A stretch of 64,000 nt of DNA from Streptomyces mirabilis (GCF_018310535.1 NZ_CP074102.1:4960001-5024000), one strand, 5' to 3'. Positions 43,560-55,305 are shown, counted from the first letter of the stretch. Notes: generated by a model not told the origin, from the letters alone. Numbers and translations are program-made.

Positions 43560-44369
43560 ATGACCACTCCCACCTGGGACCCCGCCCAGTACCTGCGCCA
43601 CGCCGGCCACCGCGCCCGCCCGTTCACCGACCTCCTCGCCCGGGTCCCCGACCTCCCCGGCACCCCGCCCCGCATCGCCGACCTCGGCTGCGGCCCGGGC
43701 AACGTGACCGTCCTCCTCGCCGACCGCTGGCCCACCGCGCACATCACCGGGTACGACAACTCACCCGAGATGCTCGCCAGGACCGAGCCGTACGCGGGCC
43801 CCACGGCCGGCGGCGGACGCCTCGACTTCGCCCACGCGGACGCGACGACCTGGGCGCCGACAGAGACGTACGACCTGATCGTGTCGAACGCGGCGCTGCA
43901 GTGGGTGCCGGGGCACGTGGAGCGGTTCCGCGACTGGGTGGCCGCACTGGCACCCGGCGGCACCTTCGCCTTCCAGGTCCCCGACAACATCGACGCGCCC
44001 CTGCACGCCCTGATGCGCGAGCTCGCCGCCTCCGCCCGCTGGAAGGACCGCCTCGAAGGCGTCCTGCGGCACGAGGACTCCGTCCACGAACCGCTGGTCT
44101 ACCTGGACCGGCTGACCCGCCTCGGCTGCGCGGCGGACGTCTGGCAGACGACGTACGAGCAGATCCTGACCGGTGTGGATCCGGTGCTGGACTGGGTGAA
44201 GGGAACGGGGCTGCGCCCGGTGCTGACGGCCCTCGCCGACGACCCGGAGGCCCGCGACGCCTTCGTCACCGAGTACCGCGACCTGCTCCGCGACGCCTAT
44301 CCGACGGCCCCGTACGGCACGGTGCTGCCCTTCCGTCGCCTGTTCGCCGTGGCGCACAAGGAAGCGTGA
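43560..44369 (+). CDS. tam: Trans-aconitate 2-methyltransferase
   Basis: The 269-residue protein has the Tam arrangement: WDPAQYLRHAGHRARPFTDL at the start, motif I IADLGCGPGNVTVLLADRW, YDNSPEML, and IVSNAALQWVPGH (the Tam-specific NAALQW). It methylates trans-aconitate, an inhibitor of aconitase formed by isomerisation, with SAM. It is probably controlled by the divergent MarR protein, and a VOC gene follows 4 bases after its stop. Confidence 0.9.
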   Translation: MTTPTWDPAQYLRHAGHRARPFTDLLARVPDLPGTPPRIADLGCGPGNVTVLLADRWPTAHITGYDNSPEMLARTEPYAGPTAGGGRLDFAHADATTWAPTETYDLIVSNAALQWVPGHVERFRDWVAALAPGGTFAFQVPDNIDAPLHALMRELAASARWKDRLEGVLRHEDSVHEPLVYLDRLTRLGCAADVWQTTYEQILTGVDPVLDWVKGTGLRPVLTALADDPEARDAFVTEYRDLLRDAYPTAPYGTVLPFRRLFAVAHKEA

Positions 44370-44373
44370 GCGG

Positions 44374-44757
44374 ATGCTGGCGGCCATCGACCACGTCCAG
44401 CTCGCGGCCCCGCCCGGCTCGGAGGACTTCCTGCGCGTGTACTACGTCGAGGTTCTCGGCATGACCGAGATCCCCAAACCGCCCGTCCTCGCCGCCCGCG
44501 GCGGCTGCTGGTTCCGGGCGGGGGCCGTGCAGCTGCACATGGGGATCGAGAAGGACTTCCGGCCCGCGAAGAAGGCCCACCCCGGGCTGCGCGTCACCGG
44601 CATCGAGGCCTTCGCCGCCCGCCTGCGGGCCCACAAGGCCGAGGTCACCTGGGACGACAACCTCCCCGGCCACCGCCGCTTCTACTCCGAGGACCCCGTC
44701 GGCAACCGACTGGAGTTCCTTGAGCCGCTCGGATCCGTGGAGCGGCTCGGGTCCTAG
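44374..44757 (+). CDS. VOC-family (glyoxalase-fold) protein
   Basis: ATG 44374 gives 127 residues. IDHVQLAAPPGSED at the N-terminus (His metal ligand) and RRFYSEDPVGNRLEFLEP at the C-terminus (Glu ligand) delimit one complete VOC domain. The reaction is unknown. It is the second gene of the tam operon, and its stop overlaps the stop of the convergent TetR gene by four bases. Confidence 0.85.
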   Translation: MLAAIDHVQLAAPPGSEDFLRVYYVEVLGMTEIPKPPVLAARGGCWFRAGAVQLHMGIEKDFRPAKKAHPGLRVTGIEAFAARLRAHKAEVTWDDNLPGHRRFYSEDPVGNRLEFLEPLGSVERLGS

Positions 44758-45434
44758 GACTTGCGATGCCCTATCAAACGCGGCTTCGGCTCCAGACCGT
44801 CCAGGCCGTGCCAGGCCAGGTTCACCAGATGGGCCGCCACCTCCGCCTTGCGGGGCTTGCGGACGTCCAGCCACCACTGGCCCGTCAGGGCGACCATGCC
44901 GACCAGGGCCTGGGCGTAGAGGGGGGCCAGTTTCGGGTCGAAGCCGCGCACCTTGAACTCGCGGCCCAGGATGTCCTCCACCTGGGTGGCGATGTCCGAG
45001 ATCAGCGAGGCGAACGAACCCGTCGACTGGGGGATGGGCGAATCGCGGACCAGGATGCGGAAGCCGTCCGTGTACTCCTCGATGTAGTCCAGGAGAGCGA
45101 ACGCGGCCTGTTCGCACAGCTCGCGGGGGTGACCGGCGGTGAGGGAGCCGGTCACCATGTCCAGCAGCCGGCGCATCTCGCGGTCCACCACCACCGCGTA
45201 CAGCCCCTCCTTGCCGCCGAAGTGCTCGTAGACCACCGGTTTGGAGACGCCGGCCTTCGCCGCGATCTCCTCCACCGACGTCCCTTCGAAGCCCTTCGCC
45301 GCGAACAGGGTGCGACCGATCTCCAGCAGCTGCTGACGGCGCTCCGCACCGGTCATGCGGGTGCGGCGCGCACGCCGCGGCTTTTCACTGCTGCTCGGGG
45401 TGCTGCTGGAGTCGGTCGCCACACCGTCAATCAT
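44754..45434 (-). CDS. TetR-family regulator (downstream of desaturase)
   Basis: ATG 45434 overlaps the desaturase stop (ATGA). The 226-residue product has a 30-residue basic tail and then the TetR HTH (QLLEIGRTLFAAKGFEGTS, VEEIAAKAGVSKPVVYEHFG). A long helical ligand-binding domain follows. Being cotranscribed with a fatty-acid desaturase suggests it senses an acyl ligand and controls this operon, as DesT-like proteins do; inference. A palindrome at 46537 upstream of the operon is a candidate operator. Confidence 0.9.
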   Translation of the reverse strand: MIDGVATDSSSTPSSSEKPRRARRTRMTGAERRQQLLEIGRTLFAAKGFEGTSVEEIAAKAGVSKPVVYEHFGGKEGLYAVVVDREMRRLLDMVTGSLTAGHPRELCEQAAFALLDYIEEYTDGFRILVRDSPIPQSTGSFASLISDIATQVEDILGREFKVRGFDPKLAPLYAQALVGMVALTGQWWLDVRKPRKAEVAAHLVNLAWHGLDGLEPKPRLIGHRKS

Positions 45435-46441
45435 GCCGCTTCAGCGGTCTCCGTCTTGCCCCGGGAGGCCGACCCGTCCGTGTTGCGCTTCGAATCGATA
45501 CGCGAGCGTGACGGCCAGCGCACGTCGTACGCCCAGCCGAGCTGCTCGCACCAGCGGATGATCCGCGCCGAGGAGTCGACCTGGCCGCGCTGTACGCCGT
45601 GCCGCGCCGAGGTCGGGTCGGCGTGGTGCAGGTTGTGCCAGGACTCACCGCAGGAGAGCACGGCCAGCCACCACACGTTGCCCGAGCGGTCCCGCGACTT
45701 GAAGGGGCGCTTGCCCACCGCGTGACAGATCGAGTTGATCGACCAGGTGACGTGATGCAGAAGCGCCACCCGCACGAGCGAGCCCCAGAAGAAGCCGGTG
45801 AACGCGCCCCACCAGGACATCGTCGCCAGACCGCCGATCAGCGGGGGGAGGGCGAGGGACAGCACCGTCCAGTAGATGAACTGGCGCGAGATCGCACGGA
45901 TCGCCGGATCCTTGATCAGGTCCGGCGCGTACTTCTCCTGCGAGGTCCGCTCCTCATCGAACATCCAGCCGATGTGCGCCCACCACAGGCCCTTCATCAG
46001 GGCCGGCACCGTCTCCCCGTAGCGCCACGGCGAGTGGGGGTCACCCTCGGCGTCGGAGAACTTGTGGTGCTTGCGGTGGTCGGCGACCCAGCGGACCACA
46101 GGGCCCTCGACCGCCATCGAACCGGCGATCGCCAGCCCGATCCGCAGCGGGCGCTTCGCCTTGAAGGAGCCGTGCGTGAAGTAGCGGTGGTAGCCGATCG
46201 TGACGCCGTGGCAACCCAGGTAGTAGAAGAAGACCAGCAGGCCGATGTCCAGCCAGCTCACCCCCCGGCCCCAGGCCAGCGGCACCGCTGCCACAAGGGC
46301 TACGAACGGAACAGCGATGAAGAGAAGCAGCGTGATCTGTTCGAGTGACCCCTTCCGCTCGCCACCCAGCGTGGCGGCGGGGAGCGAGGCGTCGTTGTGC
46401 GACCGCGGGGCGTCGTCGATCACGTCGGAACTCGAGGGCAT
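45431..46441 (-). CDS. Acyl-CoA/acyl-lipid delta-9 fatty acid desaturase
   Basis: ATG 46441 is favoured over ATG 46447 because AGGGG is 6 bases before it. The 336-residue protein has membrane helices and the three His boxes of delta-9 desaturases: GYHRYFTHGSF (HxxxxH), VADHRKHHKFSD (HxxHH) and WHNLHHADP (HxxHH). It introduces a double bond into membrane fatty acids with a di-iron centre, oxygen and an electron donor; it may set membrane fluidity. It is first in an operon with the TetR gene. Confidence 0.92.
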   Translation of the reverse strand: MPSSSDVIDDAPRSHNDASLPAATLGGERKGSLEQITLLLFIAVPFVALVAAVPLAWGRGVSWLDIGLLVFFYYLGCHGVTIGYHRYFTHGSFKAKRPLRIGLAIAGSMAVEGPVVRWVADHRKHHKFSDAEGDPHSPWRYGETVPALMKGLWWAHIGWMFDEERTSQEKYAPDLIKDPAIRAISRQFIYWTVLSLALPPLIGGLATMSWWGAFTGFFWGSLVRVALLHHVTWSINSICHAVGKRPFKSRDRSGNVWWLAVLSCGESWHNLHHADPTSARHGVQRGQVDSSARIIRWCEQLGWAYDVRWPSRSRIDSKRNTDGSASRGKTETAEAA

Positions 46442-46536
46442 GAGCATCCCCTGTGGGGTTCGAGGGCGGGGGAGGTGGCCGGGTACGGGATCCCAGAGTC
46501 CTCCTGCCAGCTGACGGGAGGCCCTACGCATCCGTA

Positions 46537-46554
46537 ACTTACGGCGTCGTAAGT
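46537..46554. promoter_or_regulatory. Palindrome upstream of the desaturase operon (candidate TetR operator)
   Basis: ACTTACG and CGTAAGT flank GCGT, 96-113 bases before the desaturase start at 46441 on the minus strand. The divergent ppc start is 228 bases away. It is the only strong inverted repeat in the 340-base gap, so it is the best candidate site for the operon's TetR protein. Confidence 0.55.
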
Positions 46555-46781
46555 ATGGCAGCGCGCAGCCCGGCGGCAAGAGCCCAACAGCCTGCGCGTC
46601 CGCATGGACACCTATCCTTGGATTCGGTCGGACAGCGCGGTCCGTTCTGTTTTCTTCCCGGATGCCACGTCCCTAAGCGGCACCCCGCCGCGCGGCCGCC
46701 ATCCGGGTTCCCTCCCTGACGAGCTTCAGACGAGCTTCCACACTCTTCAGCCGAGCTTCCACACTGCAAGGAGCCGCACCT

Positions 46782-49514
<2,733 letters not shown>

Positions 49515-49537
49515 CACCTGCGGGACTCACGCAAAAA

Positions 49538-49575
49538 AGGGGTGCCCGGCGTTCGTACGAACGCCGGGCACCCCT
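49538..49575. terminator. Bidirectional terminator, 38-bp perfect palindrome
   Basis: AGGGGTGCCCGGCGTTCGT is followed directly by its exact complement, with AAAAAA to the left and CATTT to the right. It lies 24 bases past ppc and 32 bases before the end of the convergent gene, and probably stops both transcripts. Confidence 0.85.
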
Positions 49576-49606
49576 CATTTGGGGCACTTGTCACTTCAAG
49601 AACAGG

Positions 49607-50104
49607 TCACAGAACCAGGAACGTGGCCGTCAGCTGCACGATCCCCGCCCCCGCAAGCACCCACGCCGCCCGCCGCAGCCGCAGGCCACCCGCCACCACC
49701 ACCGAGGCGAGCAACAGAGCGCCACCCAGCGGGACCCAGGCGTAGAGAACGCCCGCCGGACCGCTACGGACGACATCACTGCTCCCGGGCTTCACGGTCA
49801 CCGTGTACGTCCGGCCCTTGCGCACCGCGACCGCCTCGTCGATGGTGACGCGTGCCCGCGCCCTGGACCCCGTCGAGGTCGGGGCGTACGTCCCCGTACA
49901 GACATCGCCGGAGCACTCGTCCACGGTCATCGTCCCCTGCTCCCGGCCCTTGCTCAGCATCACGTGCTGGGCCGTACCCCAGGAACCCCAGACGCCGGCG
50001 ATCAGGATCAGCGCCGCGACCGTGCCCATCGCCGCGAGCCGCCCGAACCGCAGCGCCGGATGTGCGCTCCGACGGGAGCCTCGATGTGCGGCGACGGCAG
50101 GCAT
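49607..50104 (-). CDS. Membrane protein of unknown function
   Basis: ATG 50104 (MPAVAAHRGSRRSAH) gives 165 residues. There is one hydrophobic segment after an Arg-rich start (MGTVAALILIAGVWGSWG), an extracellular loop with Cys in DECSGDVCTGTY, and two more helices at the C-terminus (GVLYAWVPLGGALLLASVVV and VLAGAGIVQLTATFLVL). Its position between ppc and pth is shared with other streptomycetes as I recall. Function unknown. Confidence 0.7.
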   Translation of the reverse strand: MPAVAAHRGSRRSAHPALRFGRLAAMGTVAALILIAGVWGSWGTAQHVMLSKGREQGTMTVDECSGDVCTGTYAPTSTGSRARARVTIDEAVAVRKGRTYTVTVKPGSSDVVRSGPAGVLYAWVPLGGALLLASVVVAGGLRLRRAAWVLAGAGIVQLTATFLVL

Positions 50105-50209
50105 GGCGGCGATCCTTGGCCATGGCTGCGCGCCCGGTCAACTCCGGCCGGTTCCGGTGGGCGACAAGTCGGCAGTTGTACGCGTACATCGACCGCTCCC
50201 GGGAACCGC

Positions 50210-50821
50210 TCAGGAGTTGTACGTGCCCTGCGCCCGCTCCAGCCCCTCGATGACGAGGCACTCCACGGCGTCCGAGGCCCGGTCCACGAGATAGTCGAGT
50301 TCCTTGCGCTCCGCCGAGGAGAAGTCCTTCAGGACGAAGTCGGCGACCTGCATCCGCCCCGGAGGACGCCCGATGCCGAACCGCACCCGGTGGTAGTCGG
50401 AGCCCATCGCCTTCGTCATCGACTTCAGCCCGTTGTGGCCGTTGTCGCCACCGCCGAGCTTCAGGCGCAGGACGCCGTAGTCGATGTCCAGCTCGTCATG
50501 GATCGCGACGATGTTCGCCGTCGGCACCTTGTAGAAGTCCCGCAGCGCGGTCACCGGGCCGCCGGACAGGTTCATGTACGACATCGGCTTGGCCAGGATC
50601 ACCCGGCGGTTCGCCGGGCCCGGCGGGCCGATGCGCCCCTCGATCACCTGCGCCTGTGCCTTGCCGGCCCGCTTGAACCTGCCGCCGATCCGCTCCGCCA
50701 GCAGGTCGGCGACCATGAAGCCCACGTTGTGCCGGTTCATGGCGTACTCGGGGCCGGGGTTGCCGAGGCCCACGATCAGCCAGGGGGCGCCCGCATCGGT
50801 CGTCACGTCGGTGTCTCCCAT
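50210..50821 (-). CDS. pth: Peptidyl-tRNA hydrolase
   Basis: ATG 50821 gives 203 residues. The catalytic His is in [11 protein letters not shown], with Asp in [12 protein letters not shown], Asn in [10 protein letters not shown] and [22 protein letters not shown] completes the tRNA site. It releases peptides from peptidyl-tRNA after stalled translation. It follows rplY on the same strand, and 81 bases separate them. Confidence 0.96.
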   Translation of the reverse strand: MGDTDVTTDAGAPWLIVGLGNPGPEYAMNRHNVGFMVADLLAERIGGRFKRAGKAQAQVIEGRIGPPGPANRRVILAKPMSYMNLSGGPVTALRDFYKVPTANIVAIHDELDIDYGVLRLKLGGGDNGHNGLKSMTKAMGSDYHRVRFGIGRPPGRMQVADFVLKDFSSAERKELDYLVDRASDAVECLVIEGLERAQGTYNS

Positions 50822-50902
50822 GTGTCCTTGATACGCGGCAGCCGCCGCTCCGGAGGGGAGCGGCGGCCGACACAGATGAAGATTCCGGGGGAATCAGGCC
50901 GA

Positions 50903-51493
50903 TCAGGCTTCGGCGGCCTCGTCGCCCGCGGCCTCGCCCTCGGCGGGCTCCTCCGCCTGCGCGGACAGGACCTGCAGGACGACCGCGTCCTCGTCGATCG
51001 CCAGCGTGGTGCCCTTGGGCAGCGGGATGTCCTTGGCGTGGATGGAGGCACCGGCCTCCAGGCCCGCGATGGAGACGGTGACCGACTCCGGGATGTGGGT
51101 GGCCTCGGCCTCGACCGTGAGGGTGTTCAGCACGTGCTCGAGCAGGAAGCTGCCCGGGGCGAGCTCGCCCTCGGTCTGCACGAACACCTCGACGGTGACC
51201 TTCTCGCCGCGCTTCACGAGGAGCAGGTCGACGTGCTCGAGGAAGCCCTTGATGGCGTCGCGCTGGACGGCCTTCGGGATCGCCAGCTGGGTCTTGCCCT
51301 CGATGTCCAGGGAGAGCAGGACGTTCGGGGTGCGCAGGGCGAGCAGCAGCTCGTGGCCCGGCAGCGTGATGTGGACGGGCTCGGCACCGTGGCCGTAGAC
51401 CACGGCGGGAACCTTGCTGTCACGGCGGATGCGACGGGCGGCGCCCTTGCCGAACTCGGTACGGGTCTCGGCGGCGAGCTTGATCTCGGACAT
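50903..51493 (-). CDS. rplY: 50S ribosomal protein L25/general stress protein Ctc
   Basis: ATG 51493 follows AGGAG by 7 bases; an upstream ATG at 51499 overlaps that site. The 196-residue protein has the 5S-rRNA binding L25 domain (LAAETRTEFGKGAARRIRR, VYGHGAEPVHITLPGHEL) and the TL5/Ctc extension (LTVEAEATHIPESVTV, KGTTLAIDEDAVVLQVLS). The tail is very acidic (EEPAEGEAAGDEAAEA). It binds 5S rRNA in the large subunit and, as Ctc, is stress-linked. Confidence 0.95.
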   Translation of the reverse strand: MSEIKLAAETRTEFGKGAARRIRRDSKVPAVVYGHGAEPVHITLPGHELLLALRTPNVLLSLDIEGKTQLAIPKAVQRDAIKGFLEHVDLLLVKRGEKVTVEVFVQTEGELAPGSFLLEHVLNTLTVEAEATHIPESVTVSIAGLEAGASIHAKDIPLPKGTTLAIDEDAVVLQVLSAQAEEPAEGEAAGDEAAEA

Positions 51494-51581
51494 GTGCACT
51501 CCTCGTAGATCTGGGGAAGGGGGTCACCCGGCCAAACAATCGGCCTGCTACGAAGAGCGCGTCGATAACGGACCGCCGCAC

Positions 51582-51640
51582 AAAAAAAGTGCGGCCTCCC
51601 TCGCCGAGCAACTTGAGCAGTCTACTCGGCAGGGAGGCCA
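51582..51640 (-). terminator. Rho-independent terminator of prs
   Basis: GGCCTCCCTCGCCGAG and CTCGGCAGGGAGGCC pair around a 16-base loop. On the minus strand a run of seven T follows (plus-strand A, 51583-51589). It sits 17 bases past the prs stop. Confidence 0.88.
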
Positions 51641-51655
51641 CACCCAAAAGGATCT

Positions 51656-52630
51656 TTACTGCTCCTCGAACAGGCTCGTCACCGAGCCGTCCTCGAAGAC
51701 CTCACGGACCGCGTTGGCGATCGTCGGCGCGATCGAAAGGACCGTGATCTTGTCGAGCTCCAGCTCGCCCGGGGTCGGCAGGGTGTCCGTGAAGACGAAC
51801 TCGCTGACCTTGGAGTTCTTCAGACGGTCGGCCGCCGGGCCGGAGAGCACACCGTGCGTGGCCGTGACGATGACGTCCTCCGCGCCGTGCGCGAAGAGGG
51901 CGTCGGCGGCGGCGCAGATCGTGCCACCGGTGTCGATCATGTCGTCGACGAGGACACAGACCCGGCCCTTCACGTCACCGACGACCTCGTGGACGGTGAC
52001 CTGGTTGGCGACGTCCTTGTCGCGGCGCTTGTGCACGATCGCCAGCGGGGCGTCCAGGCGGTCGCACCAGCGGTCGGCGACGCGCACCCGGCCGGCGTCC
52101 GGGGAGACGATGGTGAGCTTCGACTTGTCGACCTTCGCCCCCACGTAGTCCGCCAGGATCGGCAGCGCGAAGAGGTGGTCGACCGGACCGTCGAAGAAGC
52201 CCTGGATCTGGTCGGTGTGCAGGTCGACCGTGAGGATCCGGTCGGCGCCCGCCGTCTTCATCAGGTCGGCGATCAGGCGCGCCGAGATCGGTTCACGTCC
52301 ACGGTGCTTCTTGTCCTGCCGCGCGTAACCGTAGAAGGGCACGATCACGGTGATGCTCCGCGCGGAGGCCCGCTTCAGAGCGTCGATCATGATCAACTGC
52401 TCCATGATCCACTTGTTGATGGGAGCCGTGTGGCTCTGCATCAGGAAGCAGTCGGCGCCGCGCGCGGACTCCTGGTAGCGGACGTAGATCTCACCGTTGG
52501 CGAAGTCGAAGGCCTTCGTCGGGACAACCCCGACACCCAGCTTATGGGCGACCTCCTCGGCAAGCTCGGGGTGGGCGCGGCCGGAGAAGAACATCATCTT
52601 CTTCTCGCCGGTCGTCTTGAACCCGGTCAC
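51656..52630 (-). CDS. prs: Ribose-phosphate pyrophosphokinase (PRPP synthetase)
   Basis: GTG 52630 follows GAGGAG by 8 bases and gives 324 residues. DLHTDQIQGFF is the pyrophosphate-binding metal site. VVSPDAGRVRVA-like residues (TIVSPDAGRVRVADRW), the flexible loop HKRRDK, and the PRPP loop VLVDDMIDTGGTI follow. It makes PRPP from ribose 5-phosphate and ATP for nucleotides, His and Trp. It lies downstream of glmU on the same strand, with 150 bases between them. Confidence 0.96.
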   Translation of the reverse strand: MTGFKTTGEKKMMFFSGRAHPELAEEVAHKLGVGVVPTKAFDFANGEIYVRYQESARGADCFLMQSHTAPINKWIMEQLIMIDALKRASARSITVIVPFYGYARQDKKHRGREPISARLIADLMKTAGADRILTVDLHTDQIQGFFDGPVDHLFALPILADYVGAKVDKSKLTIVSPDAGRVRVADRWCDRLDAPLAIVHKRRDKDVANQVTVHEVVGDVKGRVCVLVDDMIDTGGTICAAADALFAHGAEDVIVTATHGVLSGPAADRLKNSKVSEFVFTDTLPTPGELELDKITVLSIAPTIANAVREVFEDGSVTSLFEEQ

Positions 52631-52651
52631 AGCACTGTCTCCTCAGAGGTG

Positions 52652-52720
52652 TCTCAGCTGGGGCGTGAGGACTCTTCTCAACTGGAGCGCGAGAAGCCTT
52701 CTCAGCTGGGGGTGCGGGTG
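52652..52720. repeat. 24-bp tandem repeat between glmU and prs
   Basis: Units start at 52652, 52676 and 52700: TCTCAGCTGGGGCGTGAGGA, TCTCAACTGGAGCGCGAGAA and TCTCAGCTGGGGGTGCGGGT (each 24 bases, last partial). TGCGCATTTAT repeats twice right after, near 52719-52748. They lie 22-90 bases before the prs start, in the 5' leader. Confidence 0.75.
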
Positions 52721-52779
52721 CGCATTTATGCGAGTGCGCATTTATCACGGTACGCCGTGTCGGGCGCACCTGTTTCCGG

Positions 52780-54249
52780 TCAGGCGTCGCCCTCCGGCTC
52801 CCGGGAGGCCGTCTCCGCCGCCTTCGCGGCCGCGCTTCCGGGACGCTTGCGAGCCACCCAACCCTCGATATTCCGCTGCTGGCCACGGGCCACGGCCAGC
52901 GAACCGGGTGGTACGTCCTTGGTGATCACGGAGCCCGCCGCGGTGTACGCGCCGTCCCCGACCGTGACAGGAGCCACAAACATGTTGTCCGAACCGGTAC
53001 GGCAGTGGGAGCCCACGGTGGTGTGGTGCTTCTCCTGTCCGTCGTAGTTCACGAAGACGCTCGCCGCACCGATGTTCGAGTACTCACCGATCGTCGCGTC
53101 GCCCACGTAGGACAGGTGCGGGATCTTGGTGCCCTCGCCGATCGTGGCGTTCTTCGTCTCCACGTACGTGCCGATCTTGGCCTTCAGACCGAGGCGCGTG
53201 CCCGGACGGAGATACGCGAACGGGCCCACGGTCGCCTGCGGCCCGACCTCGGCGCCGTCGGCGACGGTGTTGTCGACGCGGGCCCCCGCGCCCACCGTGG
53301 TGTTCTTGAGGCGGGAGTTGGGGCCGACCTCGGCGCCCTCGGCGAGGTGCGTGGCGCCCTGGAGCTGGGTGCCCGGGTGGACGATCGCGTCCTGCTCGAA
53401 GGTGACGGTCACGTCGATCCAGGTCGAGGCGGGGTCGACGACGGTCACTCCGGCGAGCATGGCCTCGGTGAGCAGCCGGTCGTTGAGGATGCGGCGGGCC
53501 TCAGCGAGCTGGACGCGGTTGTTGATACCGGCGATCTCGCGGTGGTCGCCGGCGACGGCCGCCCCGACCCGGTGCCCGGCCTCGCGCAGGATCCCGAGGA
53601 CGTCGGTCAGATACTCCTCGCCCTGGCTGTTGTCCGTCCGCACCTTCCCGAGCGCGTCCGCGAGGAGCTGCCCGTCGAAGGCGAAGACCCCGGAGTTGAT
53701 CTCACGGATCGCGCGCTGCGCCTCGTTCGCGTCCTTGTGCTCGACGATCGCGGTGACCGCGCCGCTGGCGCCGTCCCGCACGATGCGGCCGTAGCCGGTG
53801 GCGTCGGGGACCTCGGCGGTGAGCACGGTCACGGCGTTGCCGTCGGCGGTGTGGGTGGCGGCGAGCTGCCGCAGGGTCCCGCCGCTGAGCAGCGGGGTGT
53901 CGCCGCAGACCACGACGACGGTGCCGTCGACGACGCCGCCCAGCTCCTCCAGGCCCATCCGTACGGCGTGGCCGGTGCCGTTCTGTTCGGCCTGTACGGC
54001 CGTCCGTACGCCGGGGTCGATCTCGGCGAGGTGCGCGGTGACCTTCTCGCGGGCGTGACCCACCACGGCGACCAGGTTCTCGGGCTCCAACGCGCGTGCG
54101 GCCGCGAGCACATGGCCGACCAGGGAGCGGCCGCACAGTTCGTGCAGGACCTTGGGTGTGGCCGACTTCATACGGGTGCCCTCACCCGCTGCGAGAACGA
54201 CGACGGCTGCCGGGCGATTGGCGCTCACGGGGATGCCCTTCGGCTTCAT
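52780..54249 (-). CDS. glmU: Bifunctional GlmU (glucosamine-1-phosphate acetyltransferase/uridylyltransferase)
   Basis: The 489-residue protein starts at ATG 54249. The N-terminal uridyltransferase domain has VVLAAGEGTRMKSATPKVLH and QNGTGHAVRM. The C-terminal left-handed beta-helix has hexapeptide repeats and the acetyltransferase residues in KIPHLSYVGDATIGEYSNIG. It makes UDP-N-acetylglucosamine for peptidoglycan. The final 30 residues (RKRPGSAAAKAAETASREPEG) are an actinobacterial extension. A GTG at 54228 could also be the start. Confidence 0.96.
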   Translation of the reverse strand: MKPKGIPVSANRPAAVVVLAAGEGTRMKSATPKVLHELCGRSLVGHVLAAARALEPENLVAVVGHAREKVTAHLAEIDPGVRTAVQAEQNGTGHAVRMGLEELGGVVDGTVVVVCGDTPLLSGGTLRQLAATHTADGNAVTVLTAEVPDATGYGRIVRDGASGAVTAIVEHKDANEAQRAIREINSGVFAFDGQLLADALGKVRTDNSQGEEYLTDVLGILREAGHRVGAAVAGDHREIAGINNRVQLAEARRILNDRLLTEAMLAGVTVVDPASTWIDVTVTFEQDAIVHPGTQLQGATHLAEGAEVGPNSRLKNTTVGAGARVDNTVADGAEVGPQATVGPFAYLRPGTRLGLKAKIGTYVETKNATIGEGTKIPHLSYVGDATIGEYSNIGAASVFVNYDGQEKHHTTVGSHCRTGSDNMFVAPVTVGDGAYTAAGSVITKDVPPGSLAVARGQQRNIEGWVARKRPGSAAAKAAETASREPEGDA

Positions 54250-54304
54250 GGGGTGGGGTGGACATCCGCAGGATACCGGGGTGTTTCAGGGGGGACATGA
54301 GAGC

Positions 54305-54330
54305 GGGCCCTGACAGTGCTGTCAGGGCCC
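54305..54330 (-). terminator. Terminator after tRNA-Gln
   Basis: GGGCCCTGACAG and its exact complement are separated by two bases (TG). It begins 14 bases past the tRNA 3' end on the minus strand, ahead of glmU. Confidence 0.8.
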
Positions 54331-54343
54331 GAACTGAGCATTG

Positions 54344-54415
54344 CTCCCCCGCCAGGACTTGAACCCGGACAGATGGCACCAAAAGCCACAGTGCTGCCAA
54401 TTACACCACGGGGGA
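54344..54415 (-). tRNA. tRNA-Gln, anticodon TTG
   Basis: The minus strand folds as a cloverleaf: acceptor stem TCCCCCG with CGGGGGA, D arm with GTG/CAC, anticodon arm GTGGC-TTTTGGT-GCCAT (anticodon TTG, reads CAA) and T arm CCGGG-TTCAAGT-CCTGG. The CCA is not fully encoded (GCA follows). The gene is 72 nt long. Confidence 0.93.
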
Positions 54416-54442
54416 TGAAACTCGACTAAACCGGACATTTGG

Positions 54443-55305
54443 TCAGGTCGCCGAGTCGGCACCCAACACTATGCCGTACCGGGCGCCCTCGATGCGACGG
54501 TACAGATCGGCGCTCTGGAGAACGTAGATCACGAGGCACCCCCTGTAGTTGTCGCCGACGTTCTTGCGGACCGTTTTCGGGTTGTGCTTCTTGAGTGTGC
54601 TCTTGTTGAAGGAGCCGCTGTCGGCCTCCACGTGATCCGCCCAGTAGCGCTCGGCGGCGGGCGCATCGGCGGACTCGTGGATCATGAAGCGGAAGCGCAG
54701 GCGTTCCCGTTCTACCTGGAGCAGGTCGAGCCAGGCGAGGAACACGGAGATCATCCCTGGGTCGCTGTTGACGAGAGAACTTGTTCTCGGCGGCTGTACG
54801 GCTTGTCCTTGGCGCCCTCGGCCCAGTACAAGCCGACGCCCACGAGGAACAGTTCGCGGTCGGTGAGTGTTCCGATGGCTGCGGCCGCCGCTCGCTTGGT
54901 TTCCTCGCGTACCCGGTCCTGCTCGGCGCGCAGTCGTGCGAGCCCCGCGTTCATGCGGGCTCGCTGTTCCTCCGGGGTGCAACGGGGTTCCGGGTGGGGC
55001 GAATCCCGCACCCATAGCGAAACCGAACTCTTCGAGCAGCCCAGCTCCGCCTGGATCTCGTTGTACGTCCAGCCCTGCCCCCGCAGCTCACGAGCCCTGT
55101 CCCGCAGGTCGTCCTTCGCGTTCGGGCGCTTCGTCCACTCCGGGGGCGGCTTGCCCGCGACGAGGCGTTGGAGGGTCTCCTTGTTGTGGACCTGAAGTTC
55201 GTCCCGGATTTGGCGGAGGCTGAGTCCCGCCCGGCGCAGCGCGATCACTCGTTCGCGCAAGGTCTCGAAATCCGCGTACTTGTTCTGTGGATGTGTCATG
55301 GGCAT
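54443..55305 (-). pseudogene. HTH-LAGLIDADG-like protein, one-base frameshift
   Basis: Two frames make one protein. The 5' frame (55305-54778) has an HTH region (LSLRQIRDELQVHNKETLQR) and ELGCSKSSVSLWVRD, then TDRELFLVGVGLYWAEGAKD. The 3' frame resumes with VNSDPGMISVFLAWLDLLQ and HNPKTVRKNVGDNYRGCLV, ending GARYGIVLGAD. The join needs one extra base at about 54773-54780, beside the palindrome GAGAACTTGTTCTC. N-S-D-P motifs with a basic C-terminus occur in LAGLIDADG-type homing enzymes and related regulators. It may be a pseudogene or a sequencing error. It lies next to tRNA-Gln, divergent from the kinase. Confidence 0.7.
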
